DNA of 64,000 nucleotides from Thermoplasmatales archaeon (lineage in GTDB: Archaea; Thermoplasmatota; Thermoplasmata; Thermoplasmatales; Thermoplasmataceae), in assembly GCA_026127925.1 (NCBI GenBank), contig JAJSLM010000002.1, positions 1 to 64,000 on the forward strand. Direction: 5' to 3'. The notes beneath the pieces are model-generated. The model did not search any database. It saw only the letters and a program-made list of their open reading frames with translations, and was not told the origin of the DNA. This document shows positions 43,952 through 51,775 of this stretch, one piece after another (the stretch's first letter is position 1; each line of letters opens with the position of its first letter). The position numbers were made by a program, and so were the translations under genes.

Positions 43952-45352
43952 ATGAGAAAACTTTATTCCGACGTGATCATAATCGGTGGAGGGATATCCG
44001 GGCTATCCACCGCATATTTTCTTCATGATTCTCGAAAAGACTTAAAGATCACACTTATAGAGGGAAGTGACAGATTCGGCGGAAAAATAAGAACAGAGTC
44101 TCTTGGAGAGTTAATAGGTGAAGCTGGACCGGACACCTTTGTTATGGGATATCCCGTAATGAACACTCTTCTCGAAAAAACTGGGCTGGAAAAAGAGATA
44201 ATAAAGCCATTGCCAAATAAGGCATATATCTGGACTCGTGGCGGTCTTCATCCTATACCCGAGGGCCTTGTCATGGGCTTCCCATCTACAAAGGTCGGTC
44301 CCCTAATAAATTCCAGAATCCTTTCGTTCAGCGAGTTGATGAGATGCTCTATGGACATATTTCTGCCAAAGACAAAAATAGACGGGGATATAGGTATAGG
44401 GGAGCTTGCGGAGAAAAGATTTGGAAGGGGACTCAAAGAGTCGATAGTCGATCCGCTCATAGGTGGAATAATGGCATGCAGTTCCGATCGTCTCAGCACA
44501 AAAGAAGTGATGCCCGCATTGTTTAAAGCTGCCCAGGAGAACAGGAGTCTGATATTGGCCATGAGAAATTCTGCTAAGAACAACAAGGCAAAGAGAGCAG
44601 GGTCGGCATCTTTCATGAACGGGATGTCGTACATGACCGATAAGATCGTCGAGAAGCTTGAAGGTGTGGAAATCATCAAGGGGGAGAACGCAACGAGCTT
44701 GGCAATCCGTGATGGAATGTTCAAGCTGGGAACTGAAAAATCTGAGATTGAGGGCAAATCGGTTGTTCTGGCTGTACCGGCTTTCTCATCTGCTAAGATC
44801 CTTGAATCCAATTTTCCAGAGCTATCAGCGAAGCTTTCAGGAATCACATACACGTCTGTGGCCATAGTGATTCTGGCTTACAGAAAGGAGGATTTCAATC
44901 CGCCGTTCAGATCAAGTGGATTCCTTGTGTCTCCAAAGGAAGGAAAGCTTATGACTGCTTCTACCTGGCTAACGATGAAGTGGGAATATGCGAAATCTGA
45001 TGATTACTTTCTGGTCAGGTGCTTTATCGGCACACCTGAAGATGCCAGATGGGAAGACATGACCGATGAAGAACTTGTAGGAAAAACAAATTTAGAACTC
45101 TCGGAGGTTGTGCATATCAGTGGTAGTCCAGTTAAAACAAAAGTTATCAGGTGGTTCAATGCTCTTCCTCAGTATAAAGTGGGGCATTCTGACATTGTAA
45201 AAGAAGTAGAATCCAAATTGCCTATGGGACTATATCTGACAGGTGCAGCGTATCACGGAGTTGGAATACCCGCATGCGTAACTGATGCTTTCAATGTTGC
45301 AAAAAAGATAAACGAGAAATTTCAAGAAAAAGATTCGAACCAAAAAAAGTGA
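43952..45352 (+). CDS. hemY: Protoporphyrinogen/coproporphyrinogen III oxidase, HemY type
   Basis: The 466-residue FAD enzyme oxidises a porphyrinogen to a porphyrin late in heme synthesis. It has the FAD dinucleotide fold VIIIGGGISGLSTAYFL with the acidic residue after strand 2 (LIEGSDRFGGKIRTES), and the closing FAD-binding GLYLTGAAYHGVGIPACVTDA, typical of HemY/PPOX. HemY is rare in archaea outside Thermoplasmatales and a few others. The glutamyl-tRNA reductase gene lies 2.3 kb downstream on the same strand, so the window has both the first and a late heme enzyme. Confidence 0.92.
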   Translation: MRKLYSDVIIIGGGISGLSTAYFLHDSRKDLKITLIEGSDRFGGKIRTESLGELIGEAGPDTFVMGYPVMNTLLEKTGLEKEIIKPLPNKAYIWTRGGLHPIPEGLVMGFPSTKVGPLINSRILSFSELMRCSMDIFLPKTKIDGDIGIGELAEKRFGRGLKESIVDPLIGGIMACSSDRLSTKEVMPALFKAAQENRSLILAMRNSAKNNKAKRAGSASFMNGMSYMTDKIVEKLEGVEIIKGENATSLAIRDGMFKLGTEKSEIEGKSVVLAVPAFSSAKILESNFPELSAKLSGITYTSVAIVILAYRKEDFNPPFRSSGFLVSPKEGKLMTASTWLTMKWEYAKSDDYFLVRCFIGTPEDARWEDMTDEELVGKTNLELSEVVHISGSPVKTKVIRWFNALPQYKVGHSDIVKEVESKLPMGLYLTGAAYHGVGIPACVTDAFNVAKKINEKFQEKDSNQKK

Positions 45353-45353
45353 T

Positions 45354-45728
45354 TTAATAGGCTTTTATTTTGTTTCGGTCTATTACTGTCCCCGGAGGCG
45401 TCACAACAAGGTAGTTCTTGCTGATTCCGGCAACATCTCCATTATTGTCTTTCACCAGTTTCTTTACCTCTTCGGTTATTCTTCTTATTGTGTATTCTTC
45501 GGTGAAAGCAGACGTGCAGTCAAGTATGAGTATATCCCCATCGAATATGTATGGCGATATCTTTCTCAGGTCTTCAAGGCGAGTTATCTCAGCAACGCGC
45601 ACGACTGACTTTGTGTCTTCCATCTCTCCGGAAAACTTGTAATCATTCAGATCGATAAACTTTCTGCCGCCGGAGGTCAGGCCCTCAATATCCCTTCTGT
45701 TTCTTTTCCCTATTATTGGCATATGCAT
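45354..45728 (-). CDS. sepF: SepF-like cell-division protein
   Basis: The 124-residue protein matches the archaeal SepF core: VVRVAEITRLEDLRKISPYIFDGDILILD, then an RRITEEVKKLV helix and GDVAGISKNYLVVTPPGTVI. SepF tethers FtsZ to the membrane. The N-terminal 45 residues are short and charged, with MPIIGKRNRRDI instead of a clear amphipathic anchor. No ftsZ is in this window. The gene ends two bases after the hemY stop on the opposite strand. Confidence 0.85.
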   Translation of the reverse strand: MHMPIIGKRNRRDIEGLTSGGRKFIDLNDYKFSGEMEDTKSVVRVAEITRLEDLRKISPYIFDGDILILDCTSAFTEEYTIRRITEEVKKLVKDNNGDVAGISKNYLVVTPPGTVIDRNKIKAY

Positions 45729-45833
45729 GGGTAATTGTCAGACAAGCCTATTAACTTTTCTCAAGTTTTCGCAATTCACGATCCATTTCTGCGTCTTTTA
45801 AGGTTTGAATTGCACTATGTACAGAGGTAAGAA

Positions 45834-46493
45834 TCATGTGTTAACTCTCTTTACGAAGATATAAAACAGGTTTGAAAGCCCATCTCTCCATGTCCTGAGA
45901 TTGGACTTTGTGGCCCTTACTCCATAGTTTATCGGTACCTCGATCAGTTTTCCAAGGCGTATGGCTTCTATCTTGATATCCTGGGAAAACGACATACCGT
46001 CACTGAGGTTCCTCATTTTGTCGTAAATTTGTCTTCTGAAGACCCACAGGCCGCTTTGGGAGTCCTTTAGTTCATATTTGAAAAGGAAACTTATTGTTTT
46101 ATTCAGTACTGTGTTTCCCACATAGTGTAGCGTTGTATAGTTTCTGGAAGTCCTGAGTGTCAGGCGCTCACCGGAAACAAAATCCACTTGATCTATTTCC
46201 AGCAGTTCTATCAATGGTTTTACAATCTCCGTTGGATAAGTTCCGTCTCCATCCATGCATATTATTATGTCGCCTGTAACCTCGCTCAATCCACGTTTGT
46301 AAGCTACACCGTAACCCTTCTTTTGTTCATTAATTACTTTAGCGCCTTTTGATTGTGCAACTTCCTTTGTATTGTCCGTGGAATCCGAATCCACGACAAT
46401 AACTTCTATATCTCCAAGAGTCTTCAAGCCGTCTATAACGTATCCTATAGTCCTTCCTTCGTTGATCGTTGGAATCACTGCACTTAATTTCAT
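45834..46493 (-). CDS. Glycosyltransferase family 2 (dolichol-phosphate sugar transferase type)
   Basis: The 219-residue protein has the GT-A fold of GT2: LSAVIPTINEGRTIGYVIDGL, VVDSDSTDNT for nucleotide binding, GYGVAYKRGL, and the metal-binding MDGDGTYP (DxD). This small, soluble form resembles dolichol-phosphate mannose/glucose synthases, which load sugars for S-layer or lipid glycans. The start is the ATG at 46491-46493, two residues ahead of LSAVIP; a 6-residue upstream extension is less likely. Monocistronic. Confidence 0.88.
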   Translation of the reverse strand: MKLSAVIPTINEGRTIGYVIDGLKTLGDIEVIVVDSDSTDNTKEVAQSKGAKVINEQKKGYGVAYKRGLSEVTGDIIICMDGDGTYPTEIVKPLIELLEIDQVDFVSGERLTLRTSRNYTTLHYVGNTVLNKTISFLFKYELKDSQSGLWVFRRQIYDKMRNLSDGMSFSQDIKIEAIRLGKLIEVPINYGVRATKSNLRTWRDGLSNLFYIFVKRVNT

Positions 46494-46511
46494 TTTTCCA
46501 ATTGAGAACAC

Positions 46512-46931
46512 AATTTCGATTCTATATAATAATCTGACTTATGACGATCTTGGCAAACATACATAATTTTAGATGTACTCAAAAACAATTGTTGGGATCT
46601 TTTTCACTTTCGATCCGGCATTCTGGAGAAATTTGCATGTTCTTGACTTGTCGCGAATAATATCATTATTTTGATAATGCAATTCTGGTCACAAATCTTT
46701 TTGAATTAACAAGCAGGATGGAATGCGCGTTAATTAGGAATCTATGAACTCATTGAACAAATCTCTATTGATCGTGCGTTGTAACAACCTTGTATGGTAC
46801 GAATGTAAGTAACCGATGTACATGCCCCTCTAAGTAAAACACTTTTCTGAGTATACTATTTGATGGACTAACCAAAAAAACTCAAAAAGATTTATATGAT
46901 TATTAGAGTTGTAGAATGAAGGGATGATTAT
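46512..46931. other. Intergenic region with an inverted repeat but no recognised gene
   Basis: About 420 bases lie without a convincing reading frame. AATTAAC and GTTAATT (about 46703-46734) form a 7-bp inverted repeat around 18 bases. Toward the right, GATTTATATGATTATT at about 46889-46904 is a plausible TATA box for the RAM-domain gene, and GGGATGAT before its TTG is a fair ribosome binding site. Confidence 0.5.
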
Positions 46932-47165
46932 TTGTCTATAGCATTTGTATTAATAAGTACAGTTCCGGGCAAGGAGCACGAGGTATACAATAAAATCTCA
47001 AAAATTAACTATGTCACCGAAGTTCATCCTCTGTTTGGTGAGTATGATTTGATAGCGAAAATAGATGCCAAGGATTACAGTGAGCTGGGAAAAATAGTCC
47101 TGGATCAAATCAGAACCATAGACGGTGTTATAGATACAAAAACTTTAACGGGTATAAAACTTTAA
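46932..47165 (+). CDS. Stand-alone RAM-domain protein (Lrp/AsnC C-terminal domain)
   Basis: The 77-residue protein is a single RAM domain (beta-alpha-beta-beta-alpha-beta): AFVLISTVPGKEHEVYNKIS, VHPLFGEYDLIAKIDAK and a closing VIDTKTLTGIKL. It has no DNA-binding helix-turn-helix. The family senses amino acids and related ligands as oligomers. It starts with TTG after GGGATGAT. The next gene, a small membrane protein, starts 13 bases on, suggesting a two-gene unit. Confidence 0.85.
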   Translation: MSIAFVLISTVPGKEHEVYNKISKINYVTEVHPLFGEYDLIAKIDAKDYSELGKIVLDQIRTIDGVIDTKTLTGIKL

Positions 47166-47177
47166 GGTGTTAAAAAA

Positions 47178-47495
47178 ATGGCATACATGTTTGGTGGGTG
47201 GTTTAACTCCCTGATATTTGCTTTTGTAATATGGGCCCTGCTGGCCATCACAATGGTTATACTGGGAACGCTTACAGCATATTTCGGAAGCGGAAAGAGT
47301 CGGATGGTCGGAGGGTTACTCGTAGTAGGCGGACTTGTTATTGGGGTCGTTGAAATATATGTGGGGCATTTCCTTATGCCAAGCATACACTTGCTCCAAA
47401 ACGTTGTCCTGGGGACAGTGTTTTATGTTGTGGCTGCTGTCATCGGGGTAGTAATTGGCCTGTTGATATTCCTGGGCGCCATAATGAAGACATAA
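47178..47495 (+). CDS. Small membrane protein of unknown function
   Basis: The 105-residue protein has three or four hydrophobic segments (about 8-32, 37-57, and 68-103), with GSGKSRMVGGLLVVGGLVIG between the first two and Gly-rich helices that can pack closely. There is no signal peptide. AAGGTG lies 7 bases before the ATG. Cotranscription with the RAM-domain gene is likely; no known family is recognised. Confidence 0.7.
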   Translation: MAYMFGGWFNSLIFAFVIWALLAITMVILGTLTAYFGSGKSRMVGGLLVVGGLVIGVVEIYVGHFLMPSIHLLQNVVLGTVFYVVAAVIGVVIGLLIFLGAIMKT

Positions 47496-47622
47496 AATAT
47501 CCATTAAATTTGTTCTTGAGCAACTGTTTTCCAAATATTTCTTTATTTTTTTGAAATCAATGTTTAAATAAATGAGTGTAATTTTTGGAATATTCTGATT
47601 GACTTTAGATAGGTAGTTCAAC

Positions 47623-48804
47623 ATGTTAAAATTTGCTGTCATTCCATGGAACTTCAAAACTGATCCAGTTATGTTTGCCAAGGCTTCCGCTTTCAGTGAC
47701 GGGGAGTGGAATTCAATGATGAACAAACTGGGTAAAGATTCAGGTATCGTGCTTTCCACCTGCAACCGAAGCGAAGTATATTTTTCCATTGAAGAGAGAG
47801 AGATCGATAGTATCAGGGCAAAATTTCCTGAGATCTTGCTAGACGACGATGCATTAAGGCATGTTTTCAGGGTTGCAGCCGGCCTGGAGTCCATGTCTAT
47901 TGGCGAGAACGAAATACTTGGTCAATTAAGCGAAGCTTTTGAAAAATCTCTGGAACAGAATCGATCGAACAAATTCCTTTCCCTGATCTTGAGAAAGGCG
48001 ATAAGCACTGGAAAGCTGGTAAGGAAGGAAACGAAGATATCGAGGGGAAAAACATCCATCTCTGCTATTGCAGTTGAGAGAGCCAGCAAGAAAACAAGCA
48101 TCTCAGATTCTGTGATCTCCATAATAGGCACCGGAAGAATGGCCGAGCAATTCCTGAAATACCTTCTTAAATACAGGCCTTCGAATATTTCGTTGATAGG
48201 AAGGAACGCTGATAGGCTTTCACAGCTTTCAAAGCAGTACGGGGCTGTTCCACACTACTTTGATGACATGCCGTCAGTAATCAGTTCCTCTGACGTTGTT
48301 TTTGTCGCAACTTCGTCAAAGAAAATTATCGTTAGAAAGTCTTCAATAGATCCAGCTATCAGGGAGAAGCAGATTTTTATCGATATATCGCACCCAAGGA
48401 ACGTGGAAGCCGACATAGCCAGAATACCTGGTCGGGAGATAGTAAATCTTGACGATATTACCAGGGAGGTAAGCAAAAACCTCTCAAAGAAGGAAAGTGA
48501 AATCGCATCTGCCGAAAAAATAATTTGCGAAAGCATAGAAAACCTGAAAGCAAAAATAAAGGAAATGCAGATTGAAGATTTGATAGAGAAATCCTATAAT
48601 TATATGGAGCAGATAGCGAAGCGCGAGGTTGACAGGATGTTCATTGAGTTGAAGAAGGGGAATGATCTCGATTCAGTAAAGGGCGCAATGATAAAATCTA
48701 TGATCGATAAGATGCTTTCACAGTTCATCAGGATCCTGAAGAAAGCGGCAGACAAAGGCGATTCGGAAACTCTTGAAAAGCTGGAAACGGCCTTTTCTTC
48801 ATAA
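47623..48804 (+). CDS. hemA: Glutamyl-tRNA reductase
   Basis: This 393-residue enzyme makes glutamate-1-semialdehyde from Glu-tRNA, the first committed step of heme synthesis by the C5 route. The catalytic Cys47 lies in VLSTCNRSEVYFS, the substrate loop GENEILGQLSEAF follows, then the NADPH domain VISIIGTGRMAEQFL and a helical dimerisation domain. The length is normal. No hemL, hemB or siroheme gene follows; the next gene is convergent pheT. The upstream RAM pair is on the same strand but over 120 bases away. Confidence 0.95.
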   Translation: MLKFAVIPWNFKTDPVMFAKASAFSDGEWNSMMNKLGKDSGIVLSTCNRSEVYFSIEEREIDSIRAKFPEILLDDDALRHVFRVAAGLESMSIGENEILGQLSEAFEKSLEQNRSNKFLSLILRKAISTGKLVRKETKISRGKTSISAIAVERASKKTSISDSVISIIGTGRMAEQFLKYLLKYRPSNISLIGRNADRLSQLSKQYGAVPHYFDDMPSVISSSDVVFVATSSKKIIVRKSSIDPAIREKQIFIDISHPRNVEADIARIPGREIVNLDDITREVSKNLSKKESEIASAEKIICESIENLKAKIKEMQIEDLIEKSYNYMEQIAKREVDRMFIELKKGNDLDSVKGAMIKSMIDKMLSQFIRILKKAADKGDSETLEKLETAFSS

Positions 48805-48822
48805 CGCCTGTGATTTTGTTAT

Positions 48823-50433
48823 CTATTGGATTATAGAATCAAGATCAAGCTCTGCCATTGCTACGGGATTAACAAGTTCAAATTTTTCGAGTAGCGCAGG
48901 ATGTATCTCTCCGATGAGCCCGATCTCCTTTCCGCCAACGGAAAGCGATCCTGTCCGACCTTGTATGAAACCGTAATAACTGGTCTGCGTAATGTCAGTC
49001 CTTTGGATATTCAACCTGGAGAGAAATGGATCAACTATCCTCTTTATTTCAGAGAAACCTGCCTTAGAATTTGTCAAGCCAATGCATAAGTGTGTTTTCT
49101 CACCCATGTGAATCACTACCTTTCCTATTTCAAATGTTTCTTGTGGCAATTTCCTCCTCTTGTTCAGTCTGAAGAAATCAAGCATTCCAAAAATCAATCG
49201 ATCCCTTGGGATGCTATAATCCAAACTCTTGGGATTTATGACCTCAACGTCACCGTAATAATTCACTCCCTGGTAATATACTGATGGTGACAAGAAAAAT
49301 GTTTGAATTTCCTGGAGACCGAAGCCAACTAGAAGCTCCCGTATACCATCTTTCCACTCAGATTCTTTTGACGTTGATCCGATAGTGCTCAATTGCGGTT
49401 TTCTGCTTGCGATATTGTCGTATCCGTAAGCTTTCCCGATATCCTCTATGACATCCACCGGCCCCATTACATCAATCCTTGATCCTTTAACAAAGACTGA
49501 GAATCCGCGTGGATTTTCTTCAACCACATAACCCATTCTTTTCAACGCACTACTGGTTTCTGTGTTAGTTAGCCTGGTTCCAAGGACCCCCTCGACTTCG
49601 GCGCGGGAAATAAGCACCTTACGATCGTTATAAGTATGGAGGTCCTTCCGGTATCCTCCATCCTGTTCTGCTTTATGAAGCTTAAAGCCTATAGAGTTTA
49701 GGTAATTTGCAACAAGGTAGTACGCAGAACGAGTGGACGGCCAGTCATTGCCAGTTATATCAACGAATATGTCGCTGGTCATTTCTGAAATCTTTGAGGC
49801 ATTTCCGTTCACGATAGGCGGCATAGAAAGCACATTATCATCCGAATCCAGAATGAGCGGAACGTAATCCCTGTCCGGGATCAGGTGTCCGAATTCCTTC
49901 CCAAGCTCGTGGCCGTTCAGTATATCTTCAGGTGTTCCTGTAATTTTTTCATCGTAAGTCGTGAATGATATCTCGTTAAGTCCTGCAGAAATATAACGGA
50001 AAGGTGGCTTTAGATTCCTGAGGTCGTGTATTCCTATGGCAAATTTCGACCTATTTTTCCCTATCGTTTGATGCAGTTTTTCTTGGTAATCTATGATTTC
50101 GTTAAACCTATCACCGAGTGTGGAGCCATTTGCCCAGAAACATAATATATATCTTCTTAGCTTCAAAGCTTTATCTGATACATGAAGTGATACTGGTGGC
50201 GGCTTCATTGCTATTCCAGAGAGGTTTTCGGGATTCTTAAAGGTCCTGATTGCGTCAAACATTGTCGAAAAAGAATAAAGATCAGGCCTGTCAGGATTCA
50301 ACTCGATTTTAATAGCATCTGAAGTGACATCAATTGAAAAACCGATTATACCGGAGAACCAAGTAAGTTCATTCGAAGCGTTCTCACCGAATCGGCGCTT
50401 AAGATCTGAAATATCTTCACGAATTACAACCAT
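48823..50433 (-). CDS. pheT: Phenylalanyl-tRNA synthetase beta subunit
   Basis: The 536-residue protein is the archaeal-type beta subunit. It contains the B3/B4 editing region in the middle, the B5 DNA-binding-like fold (VLISRAEVEGVLG-type start, near 275-340), and the catalytic-like core with SIPRDRLIFGMLDFF and GRTGSLSVGGKEIGLIGEIHP. The length is normal for archaea. The alpha subunit gene is not adjacent, though bacterial and many archaeal genomes pair them. It converges with hemA. Confidence 0.93.
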   Translation of the reverse strand: MVVIREDISDLKRRFGENASNELTWFSGIIGFSIDVTSDAIKIELNPDRPDLYSFSTMFDAIRTFKNPENLSGIAMKPPPVSLHVSDKALKLRRYILCFWANGSTLGDRFNEIIDYQEKLHQTIGKNRSKFAIGIHDLRNLKPPFRYISAGLNEISFTTYDEKITGTPEDILNGHELGKEFGHLIPDRDYVPLILDSDDNVLSMPPIVNGNASKISEMTSDIFVDITGNDWPSTRSAYYLVANYLNSIGFKLHKAEQDGGYRKDLHTYNDRKVLISRAEVEGVLGTRLTNTETSSALKRMGYVVEENPRGFSVFVKGSRIDVMGPVDVIEDIGKAYGYDNIASRKPQLSTIGSTSKESEWKDGIRELLVGFGLQEIQTFFLSPSVYYQGVNYYGDVEVINPKSLDYSIPRDRLIFGMLDFFRLNKRRKLPQETFEIGKVVIHMGEKTHLCIGLTNSKAGFSEIKRIVDPFLSRLNIQRTDITQTSYYGFIQGRTGSLSVGGKEIGLIGEIHPALLEKFELVNPVAMAELDLDSIIQ

Positions 50434-50527
50434 TTCAGAGAATATAGCTATAGGTGTTATTTATTTTGTCTTTAAAATGCGTATCTGCTCCGGAAAAAGG
50501 CAAAATTGTATTTTCGCGGAAGTGAAA

Positions 50528-50857
50528 TTATTCTATTCCGCCTTCTTTGGAAATTTCCCCTATCTCCTTGTTCATCCTGTTGAGTGTGTAATCTCTCAGG
50601 ATTACCCTGATTAGATCATCCAGGGATATTGCTGTACCCTGATCCAGATCTTTCTCAAGATCCTGAATCATCCTCTTTGGCAACACAAGATCTATCTTTG
50701 TTGTTGGGCCTTTCCTGTAGTTTCGTTCTATGAACTCATCGATCGCACGTCTGACTATATCTGAAACATTCTCATACTGGAAACTCTCCACAAGATCCTC
50801 CAGTTGATCCATAGTCTCCTTCGAAACTCTTACCGTAATCCTATATGGAACTGACAA
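50528..50857 (-). CDS. Ribbon-helix-helix (CopG/Arc-type) regulator
   Basis: The 109-residue protein has an N-terminal ribbon-helix-helix (VPYRITVRVSKETMDQLEDLV, then VSDIVRRAIDEFIERN) and a second, similar half (TKIDLVLPKRMIQDLEKDLDQG, then SLDDLIRVILRDYTL), so it looks like a tandem RHH. It starts with TTG preceded by AGGTGAG. Such proteins bind short inverted repeats; one lies at its own promoter (50902-50915), consistent with autoregulation. It is divergent from the carbonic anhydrase gene. Confidence 0.8.
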   Translation of the reverse strand: MSVPYRITVRVSKETMDQLEDLVESFQYENVSDIVRRAIDEFIERNYRKGPTTKIDLVLPKRMIQDLEKDLDQGTAISLDDLIRVILRDYTLNRMNKEIGEISKEGGIE

Positions 50858-50901
50858 TTTCTCACCTTTTATTCAGTAGGACAATTTCTTCTCGACTGAT
50901 A

Positions 50902-50915
50902 TGTCTGACAAGACA
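50902..50915. promoter_or_regulatory. Inverted repeat at the RHH promoter
   Basis: TGTCT-GACA-AGACA has 5-bp arms and lies just inside a TATA-like run on the minus strand at about 50918-50928 (TTATATAATAT), between that box and the likely transcript start. It suits an operator for the RHH protein encoded next to it. Confidence 0.45.
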
Positions 50916-50994
50916 ACTATATTATATAAGCTTTATGATTTATTTTACATATATGACATAAATAAAATAATAAGGGAGAATGTGATAAATAACT

Positions 50995-51531
50995 ATGTCA
51001 ATAAAAATTGGACGTGACTGCTTCATAGCAGACAGCGCCGTCTTAATTGGTGACGTTGAAATAGGGGATCGAGTTGCAATAATGGATGGTGCGGTAATAA
51101 GGGGAGACCTGGCAAAAATAACTATAGGCAATGACACCAACGTGCAGGATAATGTGACAATACACTGTGATGAGAATGATCCAACAATAATCGGGAACAA
51201 TGTGTCAATTGGGCATAACGCGGTTGTTCATGGATGTATTATTGGCGATAACGTCTTGCTGGGAATGGGTTCTGTTGTTATGAATCGCGCAAATATAGCT
51301 GATGGATCGGTAGTTGGAGGTGGAGCACTCGTCACTGAAGGATTCAAATGTAGTGCAGAAAGTCTCATTGTAGGCGTCCCTTCAAAAGTTATAAGATCTA
51401 ATGACAAAAAATTGTTGCAATATGCAACCGAAAACGCTCGATCTTACGGTGAATTAAGAAAAGGTTACATTTCTGGGAAGTTCGAGAAGCTGTATGGTTA
51501 CCAGATGAGGAAGAACGAATCTGTCAAGTAA
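50995..51531 (+). CDS. Gamma-class carbonic anhydrase-like hexapeptide protein
   Basis: This 178-residue protein is a left-handed beta helix of hexapeptide repeats (e.g. IADSAVLIGDVEIGD, VRGDLA-like VIRGDLAKITIGNDTNVQDN). The three metal His of gamma carbonic anhydrase are in place: His57 (VTIHCDE), His74 and His79 (IGHNAVVHGC). It is of the YrdA/Cam type rather than an acyltransferase. The catalytic proton-shuttle loop of Cam is absent, as in most short relatives. The start is an ATG after a TATA-like TTACATATATGAC at about 50944-50956. Confidence 0.9.
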   Translation: MSIKIGRDCFIADSAVLIGDVEIGDRVAIMDGAVIRGDLAKITIGNDTNVQDNVTIHCDENDPTIIGNNVSIGHNAVVHGCIIGDNVLLGMGSVVMNRANIADGSVVGGGALVTEGFKCSAESLIVGVPSKVIRSNDKKLLQYATENARSYGELRKGYISGKFEKLYGYQMRKNESVK

Positions 51532-51775
51532 AGTCTCCTCTTCGTTGCATTTGTTTCTTAATTCCTTAGGGTCTTCAGTATTTTCAGCATGAAGTTCACT
51601 GAATACACAATGAATAGGAAATAAGTGCGTGCATCAATATGGTAAAAACAGTGCTAATTATCGGTACTCTGGGCATAAAATTTAATGAAAAAGGATAAGG
51701 TGTAATTTATCGAATATTATTTTATAAATTGTGGTCAAGATAATCGCAGTAGGTATAATAATAACAAAGTATATC

